Below are positions 46,946 to 56,842 of a stretch of 64,000 nucleotides of DNA, in pieces (position 1 is the first letter of the stretch; the number at the start of each line of letters is the position of its first letter). A program made the position numbers and the translations under genes. Source of the stretch: Silene latifolia (taxonomy: Eukaryota; Streptophyta; Magnoliopsida; Caryophyllales; Caryophyllaceae); contig NC_133534.1 of assembly GCF_048544455.1 (NCBI RefSeq), positions 86,085,637-86,149,636 on the forward strand. Reading direction: 5' to 3'. Below the pieces are notes generated by a model that saw nothing but the letters and a program-made list of their open reading frames with translations, did no database searches and was not told the DNA's origin.

Positions 46946-48299
46946 TGTAATACTCCGTATTTATAAGTCTAGGGGTACTCTATCGAGTAGCCCTTACTCT
47001 GTCGAGTAAGGGCAAGTTGCGAAATAAAATAGTTTCGACTGTTGGGTACTCGATCGAGTAGGGGTACTCGATCGAGTAGGGGGGTACTCGATCGAGTACC
47101 TTGGGTACTCGATCGAGTGTCCGGTTTTACGAGGGAGTTTTCTCGGGTTTTGTTAATTACGCGATTAAGGTATTTAAACCAATTCGTCTTTGTTCTAAAT
47201 CACTTTTTACAAAACCTAAAACCTGTTTAAGAGAGAAAGCAACTTGTCTTCTTCCTAATCGCGTTCTTGACAATTCCCGGAGTTCAGACGGTCGGTTTGC
47301 ATCGTAGTTTGTGTCGTTGGATTCCTTGCGTCGAGGGTAAGCTTTTAATGTAATTTATATAATGTTTTGTTAAGATTAGTGAAACCCTAATTTAGGAATT
47401 GGGGGTTTTTATGAATAGTAATTGAATAGTAGTATCTATGTGTTGTATGGTAGGAGGAGAGTTCATAGAAGAGGCGTTTTGAGACATTTTGTAGATACCG
47501 TCTGCGTGTTGTGCTATCCGGTAGGATTTCCTACTCAAAGTATTAGTCCCATAATGGGATATTGGTGATGTCTTTGTAGTTAGTTGATTGATATGATGAT
47601 TGTAATTGTAATTGTGATTGTGATTATGGTTGTGTTTGTGATGGTTCTCGAGATGCGTTCTCGGCTGAGTGGGGTCACTTGCGGGAGTGATCTCACGCCC
47701 TAGTTTCGCCCTTCGTGGAACCCGCCACGGAAGGGGATGTGCACATTAATGGACGGGGTTATCGCTCGTACGATGAGCGGGGCTTAGGTGGGAACGGCTG
47801 CGGTCCCCCATGGCGTGGCGGGTCCAAAGTGGACGGTCAAGATTGAGACGATGGGAGTTGGTGGTGTGTGTGTGTGTGTGTGTGAGATTCATTGTCTGTT
47901 TATCTTATTGTTGATATATGTATTGAATTGTGTGATTAGTATTGACCCCGTTTAAATGTTTTAAAAACTGTGGTGATCCATTCGGGGTGGTGAGCGAGTT
48001 ATTGAGCGAGGTGTGATATGACGCGTATGGGATAGCTGGGATGAGTCATCACGTGGCGGTTAGAAGTCTTCCATTTGTGTCGACGAAGTCTAGTAGCTTT
48101 GATAGTTTTAGCTGTAGACCGTATGAGAACCTTGTAATTCCTTTTGTTAGCTTTGGTTTTATAATGTAATCACTTAAACTTATTTAATAAAGTATGTTTC
48201 TTCATTGTCTTATGATTATCATGCCTCGGGTAACCGAGATGGTGGCATCCTTATACCTGAGTGGTCCTGGTAAGGCACTTGGAGTATGGGGGTGTTACA
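46946..48299 (+). repeat. D1 3' LTR
   Basis: 1354 bp, near-copy of the 5' LTR. Dyads are at 46977 and 46996 (degenerate) and at 47048, 47066, 47086 and 47107 (perfect). It contains a (TG)n run near 47862-47883. Confidence 0.93.
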
Positions 48300-48304
48300 C
48301 TAGT

Positions 48305-49342
48305 ATACTAATTAACTAGATTATTATACTAGTATCCTTAAATAATTCTAATATTATTATTATTACTACACTAGTAATGTTGTTATGATATTAGAAATGA
48401 TGAACAATAACTTGTGAATCTCCAAAAACTTGTTGGAGAAAACTAGAGAGAAGGAAGAGCAAAGACACTTGCATGTGTAATTTTTGAATGAATGTGTTAG
48501 ATAAAAATGAGGACAAAAATCCTCATTTGAAGAGGTGAGGACGGGTAGGAAGGAGCCAAAGGGTAATCTTGCCTTTTCCCTTTTGGTCTTCACAATGCAC
48601 AATTGTGTAAGGCTTTGTAAGATAGGTGTAAGGCTATAAAATAAAGCCTATGAATTATTTATCATAAAATAAGTCAATCTTACACCATTATAACTCCCTC
48701 CATTCGGTCCATGCTCTTAAAATGGACTACCATTTTATTTTGTCAATTTGTCATTTGTCACACAATATATCACATGTAGTAGAATACATGTTATTAATTA
48801 ATTTTAATGCATATTTATCACATAAATATCATTTTACAAATTAATTAAATTACATACAATAAATTGACTAGTGATACTTGATCACATAAATAAAATGGGT
48901 CATAAAATTATAATTCACAACATCTTGTAATTATAATTAACCATTCATTATTTTCTCTATTGTTTCTCAAACAATAAGCAATTTTAGTAATAATACTATT
49001 TTATTACTAAAATAAATCTTATATAATCCCATTACAATAAGATATTAATATTCTCTCTCACAAGTAAATTGTTCACTTTTAAGGAATTGAATACCTCGTA
49101 TCGTCATACAATTAATAATTTTATCCATTAAGGGAATTGTCCTTTAGGTGTGACCTTAAGGGATCAACTGACCACCACCGTCACACGACAGTAATGTCAA
49201 ACTCTAGTCAGCCAATCATTACCGATTAATGACGGTCAGTCGACTGTATAAATAATCATCCCTCATGTATTCTTAATTTGAGATTTAATTATGATATTTA
49301 AATCATGTGATCGCACTATTGTTGAGGACACTTTTCCCAACA
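48305..49342 (-). repeat. C1 right (5') LTR, second part
   Basis: It continues the LTR interrupted at 41143, matches 33768-34805 and ends CCCAACA before GTTCA. Confidence 0.93.
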
Positions 49343-49347
49343 GTTCA

Positions 49348-51279
49348 CGCCCCGTCGACAAACATCATAAGAAGAACATTAGCACTTCCTACGACACACT
49401 ACCCAGTCTCTCACCATGGGGTACGCCCTCGGCTCAGGCTCCGTCCTCTTGGGCTAGAAACCGGGAAAGTAGGAGTACACCCACGCCTGCAAAACAAATA
49501 TTATCATTTATGATCTTTCATAATTCGATAGAAATAGAAATAAATAAAGAAATAATGATCTTTCATAATGCAAAAAAAGGTGCATACCTCCAACAAGAGT
49601 CCAGGACCGACAGTAGCAGGAGAAATCCTCTTCTCTATCAGCTCAGGATGTACCATGGCCCTCATGTAGCGAGTGAGGATCATAAAGCCAGGAGTAACCC
49701 GGTCCCACCGACCTAGGCTACTCAAGTCAGACAAAAAAGGAAGAAGCTTCGTCGACAGCCTCTCCTCCTTGTCTCCGAGGTAAATCGAAGACAAGAACCA
49801 CCACAGCCACAAGCGAGCCCTCTGCTCAGCAGTACAAGGAGGAGGAGGCACCTTCCTCCCATCCATCATCACCGTCGCCAGGGTCCTACCTGCAAAGTAG
49901 TCCCTAACGTAAGAACTCGGTACTAGCCCGGGAACGCTGGCAGCACCCTCCGCCAGGTTCCAGCCGATCAGCCTCCTCGCCTCGGCTGAGTCCACTCTCA
50001 TGGCCGTCAATGGCCACACCAACGCCTCCTCTCCGCACGGCAGACCAGAGATCATGTCGTAGTCCTCCAGAGTGACCCCGACTTCTCCAAAACGCATATG
50101 GAAAGTCGAGGTCGTGTCCCAGTACCGATCACGGAAAGCTCGAATCAGGCAAATGTTAGCTTGAATCTTCCTTTCCCTAATCGCCCTCTACGCTCCCACC
50201 AAAGCTCCGAAGGCTCCCAACTCGATGATGGCCTTCTCCTCCTCCGACAGTCTCTCGAAGGCGTCCATCATCGTCGTGTAGCCGGAAAAGAACCTCATAT
50301 TCCCGACATCCTGCATCAATTCGAAGCAAACGTTATCTTTAGCGCGAAGGCAAGTGAGAAATGAAATGACAAACGAGTAAGGAAGGTAAAAAAGAAATGA
50401 CAAGTTCGAAATTTACCAGACTCCTCGCCGTCCTATAGGACAGGTGGCTCTCTGCCACCTAAATGAGATGTCTACCATCCCATTTCCCGGCCCACTCGGG
50501 TGCACCTACAAACTGGCAACCACCACGTCCTATGTTGGCCCGCCTCGGGACCTCCTCAAACTCCTCCTCAACCACCTCCTCTCTCTCTCACCCCCTACAA
50601 GAGCGAGAGAAGGGTCGAAATCTGCGTCCACGTCCATGGGAGCCTTCCCCGAAGGAATGTAACCTGCAAAATTTAAGAAAATTAGGATGAGTCAAGCCGC
50701 GACGAGCCTTGATGAGGTCGTTTCAAGTGTTTTCACGTCCTAAAAGTGGCCTTTTCTCGCCATCTTTGGCCATTTCTTTCGAAACCCGATAAACTATGTG
50801 GAATATTGGGTCAAGTCAAGTCTAAGTTCAAGCCTAGTCACGGGTTTGAGTCCAAATTTCGGAAGCATTTCGCTATAATAGCAATTTTGCCCTAGAAAAG
50901 TGTCCTGAAAAAGTCGTCACAAATCAAAAATCCGACATGGTAGGAAGTTCGCCCATTACACAAGAGTTCCAGAAAACCAAATTTCATCAAAAATGGACAA
51001 TCCTAAAGGCATTTTCGAAGCAATTTTCGAAATAGCTGAGAATCCGTCTCAATTTCGCTCAAATGCTCAATACTTGACAAAAATTCAAAAAGATACATGG
51101 TTATGTTCCTAACATTGCCAATTATCCATTTCTAATGTCAATTTTATCAAACAAATCCTTTAAGGGAAAAACCCCCAAATTTTCGACATAAAAGTGAGAG
51201 GAAACCCTAATTTTTCTGCTCTAATTGATCAAAAACGAGAATAAAAAGCAAGAATGTGATGCATACCTCGATTACTCAT
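49348..51279 (-). pseudogene. PMD gene exons 1-4 (5' half)
   Basis: The ATG at 51279 gives MSNRG, then a GTATGC donor. Exon 2 (50663-50417) contains an acidic stretch, a frameshift and FVGAPEWAGKWDGRHLI*. Exon 3 (50310-49588) holds the PMD core; a TAG occurs at LVGA*RAIRERK before it. Exon 4 starts 49486 (AWVYSYFPGF*PKRTEPEPRAYPMVRDW) and runs into the GTTCA site of C1. Exon 3 is otherwise open for 198 codons. The PMD core resembles PF10536 by recall. Confidence 0.75.
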
Positions 51280-51422
51280 GATAAATGGAGTGGATTGATC
51301 AAGTTTTGACGGAAATTAGTCGGAATTTGAGAGAGTTTAGAGAAGAATTGTGTTTTGTCAATTGTGAATAATACACGGTTTTTTCGAGTTTTTACTCAGA
51401 CACGGATGAACCCGGGAAAAGA
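51280..51422 (-). promoter_or_regulatory. Putative promoter of the antisense PMD gene
   Basis: It lies between the ATG (51279) and the dyad array (51423-51468). On the minus strand it has a weak TATA-like GTGTATTATTCAC about 90 bp upstream of the ATG and a TTCTCT-rich leader. There is no strong match to the LTR TATA block. Confidence 0.4.
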
Positions 51423-51468
51423 CGCAGCACCTTCTGCGCCTCTTCTATGAGTCGCAGCTCTTGCTGCG
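51423..51468. promoter_or_regulatory. T-type dyad array upstream of PMD gene
   Basis: CGCAGCA-CC-TTCTGCG at 51423 and CGCAGCT-CT-TGCTGCG at 51453, exactly 30 bp apart, about 145 bp upstream of the PMD start codon. Confidence 0.8.
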
Positions 51469-52373
51469 CCTGTTCCCCAGCTTCCCTCCAGCTCAATTTT
51501 CAAAAGTTTGTTATAAGTTCGTTATTTGTGGGCCCATCTTTGGTGCGCCTCTTCTCCAACACCTTACATCATATATTTAGTTCTTTTGGACATTTACTTT
51601 TGTCCGGATCCGTATATTTTTCTAAAGCAGACTACCAAGCCATCGCGGTATTTTATCTCCCAACAAGGGTCTCGCTTGCAACAACGAGCGGATTTCCAGC
51701 GGTGCTTAGGACGCGCCAATATCAGTCAAGCCTCTTCATTTTCTTTGACGGTGTTTTAAGACACACCCCTATCAATATCTTTTTTATTCCAGCGATAGTT
51801 CATCACAGCCGATTGCACTTCGCGAGAGATGTAGTTTGTTTCGAAGCAGACACAAGCCGGTTCCCAGAAAATGATTTAATCCAGACAGAATAATCAACAT
51901 ATTCCCCGACGAGAGTTCGCATGAGACCGACGGAAGCAAATTACCCCAGAAGTTTCTATCGACGTTCTGTTGTCCTCAATATTATTTGTTTCCTTATGGA
52001 GTTCGGCAAAGGTGTCATTCTCCAGAAGTTCTCATACCCACCTTCCCTTAGGCCGCCTTCTCATCGTTGTTTTCCTTTAGGGCCCCACACCCTAACACAA
52101 TCCTTATATATCCTTAGCTCCCACACACCTCCAGAAACGTCTCGGGAAAGAAGCCTCAGGTATGATTTATTCTTATAGCTGGCGAGCCTCCTTACGTAGT
52201 CTAATGGACTTTAAACGACCCTCCCCGATAGTCGACAGACTCTAAAATGTTCCCGACGACAGGTCCTTAGCTCAGACCCCTTGAGCCGCCTCGCATCGCC
52301 ATAGTCGTCAGGTTGTAATATTCGATTGACCTAATGGCTATACTTTGACTTTCGCCTTGTCCAAGCCTCAATC
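51469..52373. other. T 3' non-coding region
   Basis: No supported gene. It lies between the PMD gene start and the polypurine tract. Confidence 0.6.
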
Positions 52374-52386
52374 AAAGTGGGGGCTC
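52374..52386 (+). promoter_or_regulatory. T polypurine tract
   Basis: AAAGTGGGGGCTC directly precedes TGTAGATACC, the typical Tat/Ogre-type junction of polypurine tract and LTR. Confidence 0.85.
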
Positions 52387-52799
52387 TGTAGATACCTCAT
52401 TTCTAAACCTTCCGCCAACCACCCGTGATGATTGGGCCGCATGTTTGGCACGCGGAGCGATTTATGACAGTCCATAAGTTTATCATCAACTGATAGCTCA
52501 AATACTTGTGTCTACCCCTTGGTCATCTCTACGCACCGATACGGTCGTTTTGACAGTAATTAGAGTTCATTTGGAGTCCGGGTCAAAAACTGCTTCATTT
52601 TCTAAGAAACCGTTTAAAATGCCGAGTCGGAATGTCTTAGAATATTCCGGATATTTATTCATAAATTAATTTTATATCTTTTGGTAAAATATACCCCATA
52701 AATCTTATTTTACGAAATAAGGAAGTAGAGATCTACTGCAATTCCCTAAAAGAAACGTGGAATTCTTTCTTCCGCAGGAGGAAACCTCTGGGAAAATGA

Positions 52800-52844
52800 C
52801 GCAGCAGATGCTGGCCTCTTCGAAGGATCGCAGCAGCTGCTGCG
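52800..52844. promoter_or_regulatory. T-type dyad pair 1 in the LTR
   Basis: CGCAGCA-GA-TGCTGGC at 52800 and the perfect CGCAGCA-GC-TGCTGCG at 52829. They lie about 90 bp upstream of the TATA block. Confidence 0.85.
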
Positions 52845-52933
52845 CCCTTTCCCCAGCTCGTTTCTGCCTATTTTCTGATTTTTCCGTGATTTGTTTCCAA
52901 AGTTTGAGTCATTCCATAACTCTTTATATTTTT

Positions 52934-52950
52934 TAGTATAAATAGGGACC
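52934..52950 (+). promoter_or_regulatory. TATA block of the T LTR
   Basis: TAGTATAAATAGGGACC; the same 17-mer with one difference occurs on the minus strand at 7454-7470 before the DUF7745-like gene. It probably marks the U3/R boundary region of the LTR. Confidence 0.75.
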
Positions 52951-53387
52951 TTCGTTCCACATATTTTTCACGCGAGTGTCCGCCCTTCTCTTCTCCCTTT
53001 GCATTCTAAGACCGTGCTCTAAGCTTTCGACGCCTACGTGCTTGATCAATCGACCACGTAAGCTCAGATCATTCTGAGTACCAGTCACGTTTGCATGACC
53101 GACCAATTTGACCACTACACAATTAATTAATCAATCTTTTAAAATCCTTCTTTAAGGGCACTTTCATATTTGCATAAATCGAGTCGAGTTACCACTAAAA
53201 GCCGATTTAGTTAAATCTCGCGACGCTAACATGTAAGTCTGAGGGTGTAAAATCCCAATTTTATTTATTTATTTTCCGTATTTAGTTTATGTACGAATTT
53301 ATATCATAAATATGCTCAAACCGTTTTCAAAAGTCAAGTTTCAAACCGTGTTGATAAAAAAAGCAGCGATATGACGTCGAGAAGAAA

Positions 53388-53433
53388 CGCATCAACTGAT
53401 GCGCCTTCTGGAATAGTCGCAGCATCTGTTGCG
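53388..53433. promoter_or_regulatory. T-type dyad pair 2 in the LTR
   Basis: CGCATCA-AC-TGATGCG at 53388 is perfectly symmetric although both half-sites differ from the common CGCAGCA/TGCTGCG. CGCAGCA-TC-TGTTGCG follows 30 bp later. Confidence 0.85.
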
Positions 53434-53968
53434 CCTCTTTCAGGGGCTGCTTCCAGTTGTAGCACTTCTTCTTCTTTCTCGAGTTTTTGCTCCTTTCCCC
53501 TTATATTTTCTTTCTTCGTCCTTTTTCTCTTATTTCATCTAGTAATTCTCAAATTAGTTTTTTTATATTCTTTTTCAACCTTTTTCGGCTTAAATCCCCT
53601 ATAATTCAGTATTTGCGGGTTTTCGTCATCTTATTCAGACCCAGATTTAAAGGATTCGATTTCTCCATATCGAGTCATTTGAATTCGTCTTTTGTACATA
53701 ATTTTCTTTATTTTCCAGTTTTATAACTTTAATGCCGTTTTCAAATCTAAAGTTTCAATCTTTGTAAATCCGACATTGTAAACCGTCGTAGTCTTTAATT
53801 CATTATAATAATTCGTTTTAATCTGACTTATGACGACCTTTAGCATATGTAATCTGACTAAATCACTTATATTCGAGTCGTACATCAATAATCAATGTAA
53901 ATCAACCAAAGAACAATAACTAACCCGCAGGTCTTATTTTCACAGTCAGAACCCAGCTCAAGAACAGA

Positions 53969-54014
53969 CGCATGAAGTGATGCGCCTCTTCCAAAGGACG
54001 CTGCAGATGCTGCG
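53969..54014. promoter_or_regulatory. T-type dyad pair 3 in the LTR
   Basis: CGCATGA-AG-TGATGCG at 53969 and CGCTGCA-GA-TGCTGCG at 53999, 30 bp apart. Confidence 0.82.
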
Positions 54015-54732
54015 CCTGTTCTGATTTGGCTTATGCTCCTAAACTCATTCCCGTTTTGACGTAGTGTATATATTAATCGACTATTATTCGTATTATCACC
54101 TATTTAGCTATATTTTAAATCTTTTAATTTATTTTTGTCAGTTTTAATTAATTTTCCTTATTTTCCAAATTTCTTTATTTTCCAAATTTCCTTTTCTTTT
54201 ATTTCCTTATTTCTTCAAACTTCCTTTTCTTATTTATTTCCTTTTCTTTTAAATTTTCTTTTTTTTTAATTCTTTCCTAAATCCCGTCTTTCGCATTTAT
54301 ATGATGTACATTCAGTTGTAAATTATATTTTGTTCTTTTATCTAGCTTTTTCACATGTAATTAATATAAATTCCAACTTCGACATAATTAATTACTAAAT
54401 TACATGTTCACCGACATAGTTTAATTCACATGCTAGGATTAATCTATTGTTTGTTGCATTGCATGCATATAATCGACGACATATCAAATATGAATAATTT
54501 CCCTAATCATTAGTAGAGGCTGCTATCGAGGCGGGCGGGATTAGAAAGAGGTTCCTAATGCGTACCCTCACCCCTTACTCCAGATCTCTGTGAACATCCG
54601 TGTTCATTGGCATCCACGAGAGTCATTCTAGACATAGAATGCTAAGGGTAACGAGTTATTAATGTTTATGTCACTACTTTGTGTCTTGACATGACACGAG
54701 GTATTTGAACGGTTCCAATTTTTCATAAAAAT

Positions 54733-54745
54733 TGGTGGCGACTCC
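54733..54745 (+). promoter_or_regulatory. Tat-type primer binding site remnant
   Basis: TTGGTGGCGACTCC starts about 7 bp after the T LTR. The TGGCGACTC core matches the tRNA-Arg-type site of Tat/Ogre elements. The sequence runs on to about 54807, where a Tekay-like fragment begins. Confidence 0.5.
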
Positions 54746-54807
54746 ATAAATGCACGCTTTATCTCAAGCGCTTCCGCGCGCGCCGCGGGTGGCCCATGTC
54801 CACATAA

Positions 54808-55242
54808 GGTTCTTCTGAAAGTATCACCGATGCGTGGATTTATGAGGTTTGGTAAGAAAGGGAAGCTAAGCCAGAAGTTCATTGGACCATATGAGATTTT
54901 GGATCGTGTGGGAGAGGTTGCTTATCTGTTAGCATTACCACCAGCTTTGTATCGGATGCATAATGTGTTCCATGTGTCTCAGTTACGGAAGTACGTGAGT
55001 GATCCTTCCCATGTGTTAGAGGTGGAGAACATCGAGTTGGACGAATCCTTGTCTTATCTTGAGTTGCCAAAAAATATTCTTGATCGCAAGGTTCGTAAAA
55101 CGCTAAGTCCGGGGAAACGGTGTTACTCAAGGTTCTATGGTCTAATCATGAGGTTGAGGAAGCGACTTGGGAGGCGGAAGAGGCTATGAAGGAGCGGTAT
55201 CCGTCCCTTTTTGATCAGGTATGTGTGGTTACGGGAACGTAA
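54808..55242 (+). pseudogene. pol: 3' end of Tekay-like pol: integrase C-terminus and chromodomain
   Basis: It begins abruptly inside the post-integrase region (VLLKVSPMRGFMRFGKKGKLSQKFIGPYEILDRVGEVAYLLALPPAL...HNVFHVSQLRKYV), continues to the start of a chromodomain, then shifts frame near 55110 to VLWSNHEVEEATWEAEEAMKERYPSLFDQ and a stop at 55240. The W-S-N-H...ATWE block is the chromodomain C-terminus, a chromovirus hallmark. Everything upstream is missing. Confidence 0.85.
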
Positions 55243-55469
55243 CCATGTTTCTTTTGAGGGGGGGGAGGGGGGTAGGAGATGATCGCATAAGGTTTTGGTA
55301 TGGTTTTATGTTAGTTTTGTACAGTGAGTGGTTATTTTGAGTCGGTATGAGTTGTGGTTGGGGTTTTGTTTTGAGTTTTGTTGCATTATTGTGTCATGGT
55401 TGAGTTAGTATGTTTGTTTTTTAGTATGGGTTTGAAGTTCAGTGACGAAGTTCATTTTTGAGGGAAGAC

Positions 55470-56842
55470 TGTAATACTACGGTTTTCTTTATTGTTGGGT
55501 ACTCTATCGAGTAAGGCTTAGTCTGTGGAGTAAGTGAGTTTTGGTTACGAAATAGTGGACTGTCTGATGGGTACTCGATCGAGTAGGTGTCATTCGTTAA
55601 AGTAGGGGGCACTCGATCGGTTTTACGGGATGTTTTTGATGGGTTTTGTAATAATGCGAGAAAGATATATAAACACCTTTTGTCAGTTCTTTTCACTTTT
55701 TACCCTACTTTAACTTTTATAAAGATTAAAACAAGTTACGTTGCTTCTCTCTTTCGCATTGCTATCAAATCCCAAGGCTCATGTCGTCGGATTTCTACGT
55801 TCTTTACGCCGTTGAGACCGTCGCGTTATGGGTAAGCTTCTAGTATGATTTTTATGTCATTTCATTGTTTCTAGTTGAAACCCTAACTGGGTATTTTAGG
55901 GGTTTTGGGTGTATTGTGATTGTTAGATGGTAATTGTATGATTGTGTGATTGATAGGAGGTGATTTCGTAGAGGAACGTTTCTAATTAGCCGATTCTGAC
56001 GATCTTGGTGATTGCTTTTCCAGGTAGGGTTTCCCTCCTCAGTTATTGGTTACATTGTATTAGATGTTTGGTTCATTGTTGATGGTTGTTTAATATTGTT
56101 GATCTAGATCGTATTGGCATTGGTAATTGGTAATTGTTGATTGTTGATGTATAGTTGGTTGGTTATATGTGTTTGTGGTTCGCGAGGTACGCCCTCGGCT
56201 GAGTGGAGTCACTTGTGGGAGTGGCTTCACTCCCTTGATTTGCCCTTTGTGGAACCCTCCACAAAGGGGATGTTCACATTAAGGAAGTTGGGTTTGCGCT
56301 CGGTATTGATGAGCGGGGCTTAGGTGGGAACGGCTGCGGTCCCCCACTGGTAGTGTGGATTACTGGTTGCGACCGTAATCTAGCAGGACTAGACTTTCAG
56401 GCTAGTCAGGTGATTGGTGATGTGACGGAGTTGGGTGATTGTATGTATTGTTGATATTGCTTTATCTTATATTGTGTAATTAGTAACTGACCCCGTTTAA
56501 TTGTTTTAAAAACTGTGGTGATCCATTCGGGGATGGTGATCAGTTATTGAGCAGGTATGAGATGGATTGCACGAGGGATAGATGGGATCGAGTCACCACG
56601 TGTCACTTAGAGTCTTCTGCTGTGTCGTTGAACTTTATATTTCTTTTAGTTGGTTTTGGTATTTGGAACAGTTGTATTTCATTTGACGGTTTTGGATTTT
56701 GTTATGTATCACTTTAAACTTATTTATTAAAGTACGTTCTTTTATGGGCAATTTGATATATATTGTCTTGGGTAACCGAGATGGTAGGACTTTCATGCTT
56801 TAGGTGGTCTTGGTAAGCCACCTTGGTGTATGGGGTGTTACA
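55470..56842 (+). repeat. Tekay-like LTR attached to the pol fragment
   Basis: It starts TGTAATACTACGG after GAGGGAAGAC and ends GGTGTTACA (1373 bp). It is related to the D1 LTRs, has one perfect dyad (ACTCGATCGAGT at 55573) plus degenerate ones, and a TATA-like GATATATAAACACC near 55664. Confidence 0.88.

Larger units (their letters stand above)
41139..48304 (+). mobile_element. Tekay-like non-coding LTR element 'D1' (CTAGT duplications included)
   Basis: CTAGT at 41139-41143 and 48300-48304 flank an element running 41144-48299 (7,156 bp). LTRs of 1353 and 1354 bp (41144-42496, 46946-48299) start TGTAATACTCC and end GGTGTTACA. A tRNA-Met primer site (42499-42510) and a polypurine tract (AAGGAGGGAAGA before 46946) are present. 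The 4.4-kb interior has no supported coding sequence, which makes it a large non-autonomous derivative (LARD-like). LTR type and the CTTCG..CGAAG hairpin before the polypurine tract resemble Tekay/Del chromoviruses, and a related LTR with attached pol remnant is at 54808-56842. Confidence 0.9.
33495..49342 (-). mobile_element. Gag-only Copia-type element 'C1', minus strand, carrying D1
   Basis: LTRs are 33495-34805 (1311 bp) and 40871-41143 plus 48305-49342 (1311 bp once D1 is removed). They differ at about ten positions that I noticed, so C1 is young. A tRNA-Met primer site (40857-40868, minus) and a GTGGGAGAT polypurine tract (34806-34814, minus) are in place. The only recognisable gene is a broken gag at 37729-38760. 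I see no protease, integrase, reverse transcriptase or RNase H. This is the arrangement described for plant terminal-repeat elements with only GAG (TR-GAG). GTTCA duplications flank it. A second copy of the family starts at 61334. Confidence 0.9.
8281..51279 (-). pseudogene. Antisense plant mobile domain (PMD) gene of element T, split by two insertions
   Basis: I infer eight exons on the minus strand: 51279-51267 (MSNRG), 50663-50417, 50310-49588, 49486 to the C1 insertion and on at 33489, 33356-33042, 8875-8723, 8633-8541 and 8418-8281. All introns have GT..AG ends. Exon 3 carries the PMD signature (FHMRFGEVGVTLEDYDMISGLPCGEE ... LWLWWFLSSIYLGD ... MRAMVHPELI). The last exon encodes a charged coiled-coil tail (RERDLERELAQSQEETTRLL). 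The PMD fold is known from plant proteins such as MAIN/MAIL and from transposons; its role inside retrotransposons is unsettled. B2 lies in the intron between exons 5 and 6; C1 lies in exon 4. Stops in exons 2-5 and a frameshift in exon 2 show that it is inactive. Confidence 0.78.
3016..54725 (+). mobile_element. Tat-lineage Ty3/gypsy element 'T', 5'-truncated, host of the nest
   Basis: Visible order on the plus strand is pol with RNase H, a second archaeal-type RNase H and integrase (3016-5262); two antisense genes (5977-7365 and 8281-51279); a polypurine tract (52374-52386); and an LTR (52387-54725). Continuity across the insertions is shown by target-site duplications: AAGGT at 8880-8884 and 32962-32966 around B2, and GTTCA at 33490-33494 and 49343-49347 around C1. 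Without insertions the preserved part is about 11.8 kb. The duplicated RNase H is a known hallmark of the Tat lineage, and antisense extra ORFs are known in Tat-type elements. The 5' LTR, gag, protease and most of reverse transcriptase are missing left of 3016. Many stops show that it is the oldest layer. Confidence 0.8.
52387..54725 (+). repeat. T LTR
   Basis: It starts TGTAGATACCTC and probably ends TTTTTCA (2339 bp). It carries three dyad pairs (52800/52829, 53388/53418, 53969/53999) and a TATA block at 52934. A primer-site-like sequence lies just after it. The exact right end is inferred from the following TGGCGACTCC. Confidence 0.75.

Noticed and set aside
8281-51279. PMD gene as an ordinary host gene
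   Set aside because: It lies antisense between Tat pol and the Tat polypurine tract/LTR and shares the T-type dyad array with that LTR; a captured element gene is the simpler reading.
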